This document shows positions 1-7,920 of a DNA stretch of 42,324 nucleotides, piece by piece (the stretch's first letter is position 1; the number at the start of each line of letters is the position of its first letter). The notes under the pieces were generated by a model. It had not been told where the DNA came from. It did not search any database and worked only from the letters and a program-made list of their open reading frames with translations. Made by a program: the position numbers and the translations under genes. The DNA comes from SIG469 sp964384255 (GTDB lineage Bacteria > Bacillota > Clostridia > Oscillospirales > Oscillospiraceae), in NCBI GenBank assembly GCA_964384255.1, contig CAYLKH010000009.1, forward strand, positions 1 through 42,324. The letters are read 5' to 3'.

Positions 1-4
1 GTTC

Positions 5-54
5 GCCGTGAAAACTTTTGGGTCGAAATATTCACGGCGTAGCCGAATATTTCG
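5..54. repeat. Overlapping inverted repeats
   Basis: An 8-bp inverted repeat (GCCGTGAA at 5-12, TTCACGGC at 31-38) overlaps a 10-bp inverted repeat (CGAAATATTC at 24-33, GAATATTTCG at 45-54). The two stems share bases 31-33 and cannot form fully at once. It sits in a non-coding stretch with other palindromic units, so a dispersed intergenic repeat is the likely explanation. No gene function can be seen. Confidence 0.5.
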
Positions 55-101
55 GGGGGATTCTGTTCAAGTATCAAGTATGTATAAGGAAGAATCCCTC
101 A

Positions 102-138
102 GTCAGCTGCGGCTGACAGCTCCCTTTGGCAAGGGAGC
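102..138. repeat. Dispersed double-hairpin intergenic repeat
   Basis: Two adjacent perfect palindromes are visible: GTCAGC..GCTGAC (102-117) and GCTCCCTT..AAGGGAGC (119-138). I recall this double-hairpin pattern as a high-copy intergenic repeat in Oscillospiraceae and Lachnospiraceae genomes. That is memory, not a search. It supports the placement of the host among gut Clostridia. Confidence 0.6.
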
Positions 139-160
139 CAGGGCGCACTACCCCCCTATG

Positions 161-197
161 TCATTGCGAGGAGGCCAACGGCCGACGTGGCAATCTC
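161..197. repeat. TCATTGCGAGGAG-type repeat, copy 1
   Basis: The unit begins TCATTGCGAGGAGG and ends GACGTGGCAATCTC, with ATTGC/GCAAT ends in inverted orientation. A second copy lies at 275-308. The two copies differ mainly in the central loop (GGCCAACGGCC against GCGCAGC), as expected of a mobile palindromic element with compensating loop changes. Confidence 0.65.
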
Positions 198-201
198 ATA
201 G

Positions 202-235
202 TAGGGGTTAGGATTTAGGATCTAGGGATTAGGGG
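202..235. repeat. Degenerate TTAGGAT-like short tandem repeat
   Basis: Four to five degenerate 7-8-nt units built on TTAGGAT / CTAGGGAT / TAGGGG follow one another between the two TCATTGCGAGGAG repeats. Non-coding; function unknown. Confidence 0.5.
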
Positions 236-274
236 CACACCCCGCGAGATTTTTGCGAAAACTAGGGTAGAACT

Positions 275-308
275 GTCATTGCGAGGAGCGCAGCGACGTG
301 GCAATGAC
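275..308. repeat. TCATTGCGAGGAG-type repeat, copy 2
   Basis: Perfect 8-bp terminal inverted repeats (GTCATTGC at 275-282 and GCAATGAC at 301-308) enclose GAGGAGCGCAGCGACGTG. It is the second copy of the unit at 161-197 and lies 20 bp from the end of the downstream flavoenzyme gene. Confidence 0.65.
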
Positions 309-328
309 ATAAGGGGTGTTGCGCCCGG

Positions 329-2401
329 TCAGATCTGGCTTGCTGCGGCGAATCCGTGCTGGACGGCAAAGTGCATATTCTGGACCTTGAAGCAGTCGCC
401 AATATACTGGGTATTTTTGGCAATGCCGTAAAATTCTTTCATGGCGGCGGGTCTGGGTTTCGCTCCGCTGGCCATCAGCACCAGTCCGGCTTCCAGAATC
501 TGCTCATTGCCCTGGCGGTCGATATATGTAACTCCCTTTTCGTCGATGGAAACATATTCCTTAACGCCGGTACATTCGTGGAACGAAGGCAGGGAGCGCC
601 ATTTTGCCTGGACCATGCTCAGATAATGGGGACGATTGGCGTCAGAAGCAAGGCCTCTCTGGCGGCTCATTACGGTCACATCATGGCCGTTTTCTGCCAG
701 ATACATTCCGGTGTCGACACCTATTTCGCTGCCGCCGATGACGACGATCTTCCGGGGCAGCTGTCCGGCCTTGCCAAAGGCATTGAAGGCCACGTCGACG
801 TTCGCTCCGTCTGCTCCGGGGATATCTGCCCGGACAAATTCCGGGCCGATGGCGACGATCAGCTCGTCAAAGCCATAGCCTTCCAGCAGAGTACGGTCGG
901 CTTCGGTATTTTTCTTTATCTCGACTCCGTTTTTGTTCAGCTGACGTTCCATCCAGTTTACCCAATCCTGCATGGGCCATTTGAAGGTCGCATAGTTTGC
1001 GTGGATAAGCTGGCCGCCCAGAACATCGTTCTTTTCAAACAGGGTGACAGTATGTCCGCGCTGAGCGGCTGTCAGGGCTGCCTGCAATCCCGCAGGGCCG
1101 CCGCCCACAACGCCGACCTTTTTCAGGCGGGTAACGGGCTTTACCAGGCGGTCAAGCTTGTCCTCAATACCTATCACCGGGTTAACGGTGCAGTAGGAGC
1201 GGTATTTTTCGGAAGAGTTGGGTACATGGCACTTATTGCAGCGGACGCAGGGACGGACATCGTCGCCGCGTTCTTCAATAAGCTTGGTGGCAAGGTCGTC
1301 TTCGCAGATGAACAGGCGGGCGGTGGATATCATATCGCATTTCTGATCGCGAATGACCTGCTCGCAATAATCCGGGTTCAGCAGACCGGCGGTGGCGCAG
1401 ACCTTCATTTTGCCGCCTCTGGAAGCGATGTCGGCCTTGACGGCGGCCGCCATGTCTATACAGGGGCTGGGCTGCTCCCGGGTAGAGGAATAACCGATGG
1501 GGTGCTGAGGGTCCTGGTCGCCATGACGGATCTGGATAACGTCGATAAGTCCTTCGGCCAGCTGGGTAAAGCGGCAGGTATCGGCGATGGTTATGCCGCC
1601 CTTTTCCTCGCCGGAGACGATGATCTCCATGGGGAAATCCCTGCCATAAACGCCCCGCAGGGCTTCAAACAGTTCAAGAGCAAACCGGCAGCGATTGTCC
1701 ACCGAGCCGCCATATTCGTCCTTGCGGTGGTTAGTCAGGGGCGACAGGAACATGGCCCCCAGATTATTACGATAAGCATGATGGACAGCAAAATAGTCAA
1801 AGCCAAGCTTGGTATAGATCTTTGACCCCTCTACAGCGGCATCGATATACCGGCGGATCTGGTCTTTGGTAAGCACATTGACAGCGCCGGTACGCAGAAC
1901 GTTGTCGGCCCGTCTTTCGGCAGGCATACGGCTGAGCATTTCGCGAATGCTGGGCATTTTCATCCCGGCGGGAGCGGGTCCGGGCATAGGCATGGCGGAA
2001 CCATCGGCCTCAAGTTTGTCGATTATTTCTTCAAGCTCGGCATCCTCCAGCTTCAATCCGCCGTCAACATTTGTCATGGCAAAAGCGCCGTAATAACGCA
2101 GGCCGTCCAGCAGCTGGCAGATATAGTTGTGGGCAGAGGTGCTGGACATATCCATGGTCGAAAAATGTGTGCCATAATCGTCAACGTCGCAGTTCTGCGC
2201 GACGCCGTGTTCCATATGGCTGACAGTAACGGCGGCAGCGCCGTTTTTGGCGCGGTTGATAAGCAGGGTTATCCATTTTTCAGTCGGGAAAGGCTCGGCA
2301 CCCTGAATGAAATGAGGGGTCGAAGGCTGGGCGGTAAGTCTGGATTTGAGCATAACGCCGCCGACTTCCAGAGGCGACAGCAGGTTTTGATATTTGTGCA
2401 T
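329..2401 (-). CDS. Old-yellow-enzyme / 2,4-dienoyl-CoA reductase-like FMN, Fe-S and FAD flavoenzyme
   Basis: This 690-residue protein has the layout of 2-enoate and 2,4-dienoyl-CoA reductases (FadH, BaiCD/BaiH family): an N-terminal FMN TIM barrel (about 1-370), a cysteine cluster (CVRCNKC then a Cys 13 residues on) for a 4Fe-4S centre, and a C-terminal FAD/NAD(P) module (GGGPAGLQAAL near 437; VVIGGSEIG near 560). It probably reduces an activated C=C bond in the cytoplasm, with electrons passing from NAD(P)H through FAD and the cluster to FMN. Two points are odd. The barrel motif aligning with the usual GYL-x3-FL reads NNLGAMFL, so the family's Tyr position is Asn. The third cluster Cys is one place earlier than in FadH. 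The start follows AAGGAGAACGTT. It is the last gene of a probable operon with a ferredoxin and a binding lipoprotein. The substrate is unknown. Confidence 0.88.
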   Translation of the reverse strand: MHKYQNLLSPLEVGGVMLKSRLTAQPSTPHFIQGAEPFPTEKWITLLINRAKNGAAAVTVSHMEHGVAQNCDVDDYGTHFSTMDMSSTSAHNYICQLLDGLRYYGAFAMTNVDGGLKLEDAELEEIIDKLEADGSAMPMPGPAPAGMKMPSIREMLSRMPAERRADNVLRTGAVNVLTKDQIRRYIDAAVEGSKIYTKLGFDYFAVHHAYRNNLGAMFLSPLTNHRKDEYGGSVDNRCRFALELFEALRGVYGRDFPMEIIVSGEEKGGITIADTCRFTQLAEGLIDVIQIRHGDQDPQHPIGYSSTREQPSPCIDMAAAVKADIASRGGKMKVCATAGLLNPDYCEQVIRDQKCDMISTARLFICEDDLATKLIEERGDDVRPCVRCNKCHVPNSSEKYRSYCTVNPVIGIEDKLDRLVKPVTRLKKVGVVGGGPAGLQAALTAAQRGHTVTLFEKNDVLGGQLIHANYATFKWPMQDWVNWMERQLNKNGVEIKKNTEADRTLLEGYGFDELIVAIGPEFVRADIPGADGANVDVAFNAFGKAGQLPRKIVVIGGSEIGVDTGMYLAENGHDVTVMSRQRGLASDANRPHYLSMVQAKWRSLPSFHECTGVKEYVSIDEKGVTYIDRQGNEQILEAGLVLMASGAKPRPAAMKEFYGIAKNTQYIGDCFKVQNMHFAVQHGFAAASQI

Positions 2402-2483
2402 AACGTTCTCCTTTTATTTTTTTATCGTAAACATTGTAGTTCATTATTAATGATAATACAAGTTAAAATGCACATATTGTTTT

Positions 2484-2509
2484 GCCCTCCCACCATCTGG
2501 CGGGAGGGC
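2484..2509 (-). other. Intercistronic hairpin between ferredoxin and flavoenzyme genes
   Basis: GCCCTCCCGCC / GGTGGGAGGGC on the minus strand forms an 11-bp stem (one G-U pair) with a 4-nt AGAT loop. It is followed by AAAAC rather than a T-tract, so a classic terminator is unlikely. It may protect or process the mRNA between the two genes. Confidence 0.5.
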
Positions 2510-2536
2510 AAGGGTGCGGATGCTGCAAAATTTTGA

Positions 2537-2710
2537 TTATTCCTGTTCGATAGCTTCAACAGGACAGTTTTCGTAGCAGAGGCCACATTGGACGCAGACG
2601 TCCTGGTTGATAACTCTCAGGCCGGTGGGACCGGGAGCGATAGCGTCCATGGGGCAATTGCTCTGGCAAATGCCGCAGCTCATGCAGTCGGTAGTGATTT
2701 TGTATGCCAT
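2537..2710 (-). CDS. 2[4Fe-4S] ferredoxin
   Basis: A 57-residue protein with two complete clostridial ferredoxin motifs, CMSCGICQSNCP near the N-terminus and CVQCGLCYENCP near the C-terminus, each CxxCxxCxxxCP. It ligates two 4Fe-4S clusters and is a small cytoplasmic electron carrier. The start (MAYKIT) follows AAGGAGAAGAAC. It lies 39 bp after the lipoprotein gene and 135 bp before the flavoenzyme gene, all on the same strand, so it may be a redox partner of that enzyme. That pairing is inferred from context. The family call itself is secure from the cysteine pattern. Confidence 0.93.
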   Translation of the reverse strand: MAYKITTDCMSCGICQSNCPMDAIAPGPTGLRVINQDVCVQCGLCYENCPVEAIEQE

Positions 2711-2749
2711 TGTTCTTCTCCTTAAATGTGATATTTATAATGCAGGCGC

Positions 2750-4561
2750 TTACTCGCCGTAAGCTCTGTCATAAGCGGTCTGAACGACCTGGGTCATTTC
2801 GGAAAGGCCCATGGTTTCCAGAGTTTCGAGATATTCGTCCCACATGGCTTCGATATCTTCTTCACCGGTGACGAATTTCCAGTAATGCTCGGAAATATAG
2901 GTCAGCATGTCGGTGCTGATGGTCGAAACCTGTTCGTTTTCCTCGGTGTTGAGGCTGGTGTTGGAGCCGAGAGCATAAGCATTGTCCTTATCGGTTTTCC
3001 ATACGTCAAAGGCAGCCTTTGCGCCCTCGCCAAAGGTGAAGGCCAGACGGGATTCGGCAAACACGCCGGGCAGGTCGGAGGAGCAGAAGGTAGCCAGGGC
3101 GATATTGGTGCTGGGATAGCCTTCAAGGACCTCGGTTATGTAGCTGGGAACGCCTTCGTCGTTATATTCCCAATGTTCGCCTTCAACGCCATAGTTAGAC
3201 AGCAGGTAAAATTCGGGGATATACAGCGCATCGCAGAAGCGGGCAGCAAGCTCGACATTTTCGCAGCAGGTGGAAATGGAGAACGCGCCCATAACGTTGC
3301 CCTGAGCGATCATGGAAACATCTTCGAAGAAATGGTTGATGTCGCCCTCTTCCTTAACGACGTCGCGAACGGGGAAGAAGTTCATGTCGGGGTCTTCGCT
3401 CATTGCGGAATATACGTCGCCAAAGGGCTGGTTATTGTAGAACAGGCCGGTCTTACCGGAGAGGATAGGTTCGGTCATGGCGGCGCCAAAGGGGTTAGTC
3501 TCGCGGGTCAGGCAATCTTCACTGAGCAGGCCGTCGGCGTACCAGTCGCGAAGCATGAGAGTGAATTCTTTAAATTCCTCAGTGGCGGCGCCATATTTGA
3601 CCTGGCCGTCCACCTGATAGAAGCCGGTTACTCCGCCACCGCCGGGTCCGCCGTCAGCGCTGACAGCTGCGGTAAAACCATAGCCGCCGGTAAGCAGGCC
3701 GGAATTGGGCAGGATAGAGGACTTGAGCATCAGAGCTTCGGTGGCTCCGAATTCGGTTTTGAAGGCCATAAGTACTTCGTGCAGCTCGTCATAAGTGGCG
3801 GGAACGTCCATACCCAGAGCTTCAAGCCAGTCCATACGCAGGAACGCGCCTTCATTGTTGGGGGTCGTAACTCCGTCTTTGATGCGGGCAAAGGTTGCGT
3901 AAACACCCTCGGGAGTCTGACATTCCTTGGCTATGCTGGAATCAGAATTGAGGATGGTTTTGTAGTTGGGGCAATACTGGTCGATAATATCGTCCAGCTG
4001 AAGGATGACCTCGTCGGCAATAGCGGCATCAAGGCCGGTGGAATAGGCGCTGCCGGGGATAAGGTCGGGATATTCGCTGGAGGCCACCATCAGGTTGTAC
4101 TTTTCCTGGGAGGTCACGCTGTCTACCTGGATAAGTTCAAGGTTGACACCGGTACGCTCCTGAACAGTGGTAAAGAACACGTGGTTGTTCAGATCTCCGC
4201 CGTCCAGATAGGTGAGCTGAGCAGTCTCGAAGGCAAGCCAGATGGACAGGGTCTCGCTGCCGTCGGACAGGGGAAGATCAGCGGTCAGGCTGGCGAGCAT
4301 TTCTTTATGAGCGGTAAAGTCCAGAGTTCCGCTCTGAGCAGCGGCTATAGCTTCCTCGCTATCCATGGAATACATGTCTTCAAGATTCCCCTGGGTCTGC
4401 TCTTCCGGCTCTGCGACCTCAGGTTCGGGCGAAGAGACTTCTTCGACCACGGGAGCCGACTCCTGGACATCGGTCGTTTCTTCTTTGCTTCCACAGCCTG
4501 CAAGCAGAGCGACCAGCAGGGCAATGGCCAGCAACAGTGCCAATTGTTTTTTCATTTGCAT
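2750..4561 (-). CDS. Extracellular solute-binding lipoprotein (family 1, LipO-like)
   Basis: A signal peptide with lipobox (MKKQLALL...LLAGC) is followed by an acidic Glu/Pro-rich linker and a roughly 540-residue binding domain of the large family-1 type used by oligosaccharide ABC importers. Recognisable stretches include TGVNLELIQVDS, YPDLIPG and EGAFLRMDWLEALGMDVP. Two close starts are possible. I use MQMKK, since GAAAGGAAAA sits just before it; MKKQL two codons on is nearly as good. A promoter lies at 4602-4630. No permease or ATPase gene of this importer class is next to it, so it is an orphan binding protein, apparently co-transcribed with a ferredoxin and an ene-reductase. It probably captures a substrate at the outer face of the membrane. 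Which substrate cannot be read. Confidence 0.85.
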   Translation of the reverse strand: MQMKKQLALLLAIALLVALLAGCGSKEETTDVQESAPVVEEVSSPEPEVAEPEEQTQGNLEDMYSMDSEEAIAAAQSGTLDFTAHKEMLASLTADLPLSDGSETLSIWLAFETAQLTYLDGGDLNNHVFFTTVQERTGVNLELIQVDSVTSQEKYNLMVASSEYPDLIPGSAYSTGLDAAIADEVILQLDDIIDQYCPNYKTILNSDSSIAKECQTPEGVYATFARIKDGVTTPNNEGAFLRMDWLEALGMDVPATYDELHEVLMAFKTEFGATEALMLKSSILPNSGLLTGGYGFTAAVSADGGPGGGGVTGFYQVDGQVKYGAATEEFKEFTLMLRDWYADGLLSEDCLTRETNPFGAAMTEPILSGKTGLFYNNQPFGDVYSAMSEDPDMNFFPVRDVVKEEGDINHFFEDVSMIAQGNVMGAFSISTCCENVELAARFCDALYIPEFYLLSNYGVEGEHWEYNDEGVPSYITEVLEGYPSTNIALATFCSSDLPGVFAESRLAFTFGEGAKAAFDVWKTDKDNAYALGSNTSLNTEENEQVSTISTDMLTYISEHYWKFVTGEEDIEAMWDEYLETLETMGLSEMTQVVQTAYDRAYGE

Positions 4562-4601
4562 TTTTCCTTTCTCCATGTTCCTTAAATTACGGATAGTGAA
4601 T

Positions 4602-4630
4602 ATTATACCCCTCTGTTGGGGCAGTGACCA
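4602..4630 (-). promoter_or_regulatory. Promoter of the binding protein/ferredoxin/ene-reductase operon
   Basis: On the minus strand the -10 is TATAAT (4602-4607), the spacer is 17 nt and the -35 is TGGTCA (4 of 6). The spacer contains a small CCCC/GGGG hairpin. Confidence 0.5.
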
Positions 4631-4664
4631 GTAGCAAAACGAGCATTAAGTTGCAGTTTTTAAT

Positions 4665-4703
4665 CATCCGTGGGGCCTTGCAGGGCTTTGACCGGATGTT
4701 TTT
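4665..4703 (+). terminator. Terminator-like hairpin in a divergent region
   Basis: CATCCG (4665-4670) pairs with CGGATG (4693-4698) around an inner GGCCTTGCAGGGC fold, directly followed by TTTTT (4699-4703) on the plus strand. No plus-strand gene lies upstream, so it would stop antisense or unannotated transcription. Confidence 0.4.
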
Positions 4704-4830
4704 CAAACCGTGCAGTCGGCCCAGACTCTCTGGGAAAGAACGGGTTTACGTTATTAAATGTTTCTGGATAGGTCATATGTTGAAATTGCTTTCTATTTAA
4801 AAACTTTTGGTGTATTTTTGACTTTCTGCA

Positions 4831-4859
4831 TTGACTGACTGGGGATTTTGGATTAATAT
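4831..4859 (+). promoter_or_regulatory. Promoter of the sugar-type ABC importer operon
   Basis: TTGACT (4831-4836), 17-nt spacer, TAATAT (4854-4859). A second TTGACT-like hexamer lies 14 bp upstream. Transcription would give a leader of about 80 nt before the lipoprotein start. Confidence 0.65.
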
Positions 4860-4949
4860 ATAGGGTAGCGATGGTTTGCCGTGTTCCATTTTATCGGTAC
4901 ATACTGCCGTCGCTGCACCTTATTATTTTGCCAGAAAGGAACCGACAAG

Positions 4950-6248
4950 ATGAAAAAGATACTTGCTCTTACTCTTGCCATGCTGATGCTCCTGGCCATG
5001 TTCGCCGGTTGCTCCAGCACCGAGGAATCTGCTCCCGCAGAAGACTCCTCCTCCGCAGCAGAATCCGCTCCCGCAGAAGACTCTGCCGTCGAAGAAACCC
5101 CCTCCGAAGAAGCCGCTGTAGTCGACTTCACCTGGAACGGCCAGAAAGAAGTCTGGTCCATCCTCCCCACCACCTCCGCTGATGGCCTTATCTGGATCAA
5201 CGACACCATGGGCGCCATCATGGAATCCGAAGGTTTTACCTACGTCAAGAAAGACGCACAGGGCAACCCCGCCAACCAGGTCACCTTCGTTGAAGACGCT
5301 ATTGCCGCCGGCAACGTTGGCGCTCTGATGATCGCCGCCATGAGCGTCGATATGCTGCAGGACGTAGTTCTTCAGGCTCTGGAAGCCGGCATCGCCGTCG
5401 CTTATCTGGGCGCTGAACCCACCAGCTACGGTATCTCCGGCTGTGTCTACACCGCTTATGAGATCACCGGCATGTGGGCTGTTCAAGCTGCTGAAAACTG
5501 GGTCGAAGCCCGCGTGGCCGAAGGCGGCAATGTTCCCACCGATGCCAACGGCAAGTACGAAGTCGCCTGCGACATCTACACCGACATCGTTGACGGCATC
5601 TACCGTTCCAACGGTATCTGCGGCACCGTGGACGGCTCCGACACTCTGGTTCGTGTCTCCACCACCACCTCCTACAACGAAGGCTACAACGCTGCCTTCA
5701 ACAATGCTCAGGACGTTCTGTCCGCTCATCCCGACTGCCACATCTTCATCGCTTACGAGCCCCAGCTGGCTCTGGGCATCAACGATGCCATTTCTGAGTA
5801 CTGCGAGATGAACAGCCTGGACATGGCTGACTACTGCGTCATCGCCTGCTACGGCGAAGACACCACCTTCACCGAGGTTTACGAAGCCACCGTGGCTGAC
5901 CACTCCTACTCCGCCATCAAGGGCTACTCCACCTATGGCGACCCCGCCATGCCTTACGGCGACGAAGCCAAGGCTGCTGTGGGCAAGTCCTATGACGCTA
6001 TGGCCGCTTTCTCCGAAGAGCTGAACCCCGACACCCCCGTTATCATTCCTCCCGTCTTCACCGGCGAGCATCTGGCAGACATCCTGCTGAACGCCTGCGG
6101 CATCGAAGGCTACGAGTTTGAGCCCGGCTACGGCAACACCTTCTATGACACCATCACCGTGTGCAATGTCTATGATTATGCCGACACCTGGACCCGTGAG
6201 ATGGATAACCCCGCTGCTCAGTACAAGACCGAAGATTTCATCGGCTAA
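4950..6248 (+). CDS. Sugar-type ABC importer substrate-binding lipoprotein
   Basis: The protein has a lipoprotein signal (MKKILALTLA...MFAGC), an acidic Ala/Glu/Ser linker to about residue 50, then a type-I periplasmic binding fold of the RbsB/xylose class. It is an extracellular, membrane-anchored capture protein. Seen in sequence: IAAGNVGALMIAAM, a Tyr-rich DGIYRSNG segment and HPDCHIFIAYEPQLALGINDA, the usual second-lobe helix-strand. The start ATGAAAAAG follows GAAAGGAACCG. Codons are strongly biased to C/G third positions, which suggests high expression. ATPase and permease genes follow, separated from it by a strong hairpin that probably keeps their transcript level lower. The sugar cannot be named from sequence. 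Confidence 0.88.
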   Translation: MKKILALTLAMLMLLAMFAGCSSTEESAPAEDSSSAAESAPAEDSAVEETPSEEAAVVDFTWNGQKEVWSILPTTSADGLIWINDTMGAIMESEGFTYVKKDAQGNPANQVTFVEDAIAAGNVGALMIAAMSVDMLQDVVLQALEAGIAVAYLGAEPTSYGISGCVYTAYEITGMWAVQAAENWVEARVAEGGNVPTDANGKYEVACDIYTDIVDGIYRSNGICGTVDGSDTLVRVSTTTSYNEGYNAAFNNAQDVLSAHPDCHIFIAYEPQLALGINDAISEYCEMNSLDMADYCVIACYGEDTTFTEVYEATVADHSYSAIKGYSTYGDPAMPYGDEAKAAVGKSYDAMAAFSEELNPDTPVIIPPVFTGEHLADILLNACGIEGYEFEPGYGNTFYDTITVCNVYDYADTWTREMDNPAAQYKTEDFIG

Positions 6249-6263
6249 TATTGTTAAGCAAAA

Positions 6264-6288
6264 GGCGGTGCGGTTCTGCCGCACCGCC
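6264..6288 (+). terminator. Attenuating hairpin between binding protein and ATPase genes
   Basis: A perfect 10-bp GC stem, GGCGGTGCGG (6264-6273) with CCGCACCGCC (6279-6288), has a 5-nt loop and no immediate T-tract. It probably acts as a 3'-end stabiliser or partial terminator, giving more binding protein than membrane components, a common arrangement in ABC importer operons. Confidence 0.6.
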
Positions 6289-6400
6289 TGAGCTTATCAG
6301 GGCCTTTCTAATTTTAAAAGGCTAAAGTTCACCCTATTTCCCCATTACCACAGGTAAAGTTATCATTCCTCCGAACAAAAACTACGAAGGAGGCGTTATT

Positions 6401-7900
6401 TTGGAAGAAAAAAAACCTGTATTGTCCCTGAAAGACATTATGAAGGTCTACCCCGGCGTGGTAGCCCTGAACAAGGTCTCCATTGACTTCTATCCCGGCG
6501 AAGTCCACGCCCTTATCGGCGAAAATGGCGCCGGTAAGTCCACCTTTATCAAAACCATCACCGGTGCCCACGCTCCCGACGGCGGCACCATCACCGTGGA
6601 CGGCGAGACCTATACCTCTATGACCCCCGCCCTGGCCCGGAAGCACGGCGTGGAATGTATCTATCAGGAATTCAACCTTATAGACGTCCTTTCCGCCGCC
6701 GAAAACATCTGCTATGGTGAAAAATACGGCAAGCTGGTGAACCAGAAGAAGATGCGGGAGGTCGCCCAGAAAATATTTGACGATTTCGGCGTTAACATTG
6801 ACCCTTCCACCCTGGTCCGGGACCTGACTCCCGGTCATATGCAGATAGTTGAAATAGCAAAGGCCGTCAGCAAAAACGCACGCATCCTTATCCTTGACGA
6901 GCCCACCGCTCCCCTTTCCGTGGCTGAGGTCGATATACTGTTCCGCATCGTGCGGCAGCTGAAGGCCCAGGGCGTGGCGATAATCTTTATCTCCCACCGC
7001 CTGGACGAGGTCTTTGAGCTTACCGACAAAGTGTCCATCCTCAGGGATGGCGAATACATAACCACCCTTGACACCGCCAAGACCAACCGGGCAGAGCTCA
7101 TAAAATACATGGTTGGCCGTGAAATGACTGCCACATTCCCCCCCAGGAACGCTGTCATAGGCGATGTCGCACTGGAGCTGAAAAATCTCACCGGCAACGG
7201 TGTTAAAAACATTTCCTTTAAGGCCCACAAGGGCGAGGTCCTGGGCATTTCCGGCCTGGTAGGCGCTGGCCGCACCGAGATAATGAAGGTGCTCTTCGGC
7301 GCAGAGCCCAAGCAGTGGGGCCAGGTATATGTCCACGGCCAGCTGGCCGATATCAAGTCCCCCAAGGATGCCATGCACAAATACGGCATCTGTCTCATCC
7401 CTGAGGACAGAAAGCGTGAAGGCTGCTTCCTCAGCGAGACCATATCCTGGAACCTGGTGTACAACGTTCTGGGCAGGATATCCAAGGGCGGCGTGGTGGA
7501 CACCAAGCAGGAAAAAGAAATAGCCGACTATTATGGCCAAGCCATGCGGATAAAGGCTCCCGACCTGACCAATACCAAGGTCATGACCCTTTCCGGCGGC
7601 AACCAGCAGAAGGTAGTCGTGGGCAAGGCCATGGCCACCAAGTCTGACATCATCATCTTTGACGAGCCCACCAGAGGCGTGGACGTTGGCGCAAAGTATG
7701 AGATATACGAGCTCATCAACAGTATGTGTGAAGAGGGCAAATGTGTCATCATGGTCACCTCTGACATGGAAGAGCTGCTGGGTATGTCAGACCGCATAGT
7801 GGTCTTTGGTGAAAAATGTCTGGCCGGCGAGCTGACCAAAGAGGAATTCTCCCAGGAGCGCATCCTGGACATGGCCTCCACCGGCAGCAACGGTAACTAA
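6401..7900 (+). CDS. Sugar-type ABC importer ATP-binding protein (RbsA/MglA-like)
   Basis: 499 residues with two fused ABC domains, the usual length for ribose/galactose-type importer ATPases. The first half has Walker A GENGAGKST (40-48) and Walker B ILILDEPTA (about 162-170), with a relaxed signature LTPGHMQ. The second half has the degenerate loop GLVGAGRTE, then LSGGNQQKVV and FDEPTRGVD. It powers import through the permease encoded next. The start codon is TTG: AAGGAGG lies 7 nt upstream at 6387-6393 and no ATG fits. The permease gene begins 20 bp after its stop. The substrate follows from the binding protein and remains unknown. Confidence 0.93.
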   Translation: MEEKKPVLSLKDIMKVYPGVVALNKVSIDFYPGEVHALIGENGAGKSTFIKTITGAHAPDGGTITVDGETYTSMTPALARKHGVECIYQEFNLIDVLSAAENICYGEKYGKLVNQKKMREVAQKIFDDFGVNIDPSTLVRDLTPGHMQIVEIAKAVSKNARILILDEPTAPLSVAEVDILFRIVRQLKAQGVAIIFISHRLDEVFELTDKVSILRDGEYITTLDTAKTNRAELIKYMVGREMTATFPPRNAVIGDVALELKNLTGNGVKNISFKAHKGEVLGISGLVGAGRTEIMKVLFGAEPKQWGQVYVHGQLADIKSPKDAMHKYGICLIPEDRKREGCFLSETISWNLVYNVLGRISKGGVVDTKQEKEIADYYGQAMRIKAPDLTNTKVMTLSGGNQQKVVVGKAMATKSDIIIFDEPTRGVDVGAKYEIYELINSMCEEGKCVIMVTSDMEELLGMSDRIVVFGEKCLAGELTKEEFSQERILDMASTGSNGN

Positions 7901-7920
7901 CGAACAAGGGAATGATTTCT

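Larger units (their letters stand above)
4562..4949. other. Divergent intergenic region between two binding-protein genes
   Basis: It holds a promoter for each flanking gene (4602-4630 minus, 4831-4859 plus), a terminator-like hairpin at 4665-4703, and a plus-strand leader in which AGCGATGG (4867-4874) can pair with CCGTCGCT (4907-4914). I recognise no riboswitch class. No convincing small gene is present. Confidence 0.5.

Noticed and set aside
8..211. 67-codon frame in the first 211 bases
   Set aside because: It runs through the dispersed palindromic repeats, lacks a ribosome site and encodes no recognisable sequence.
202..235. Possible CRISPR or telomere-like array
   Set aside because: Units are only 7-8 nt and degenerate, with no spacers; there are no cas genes in the window. 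Best seen as a decayed short tandem repeat.
356..1825. Long open frame opposite the ene-reductase gene
   Set aside because: It mirrors a strongly third-position-biased real gene, has no ribosome site and no recognisable family. The same holds for long frames opposite 2750-4561, 4950-6248, 7921-8967, 13821-15506 and 17960-19273.
4866..4949. Riboswitch in the leader of the sugar importer
   Set aside because: Only one 8-bp stem (4867-4874 with 4907-4914) is visible; there is no known aptamer motif and no terminator or sequestered ribosome site.
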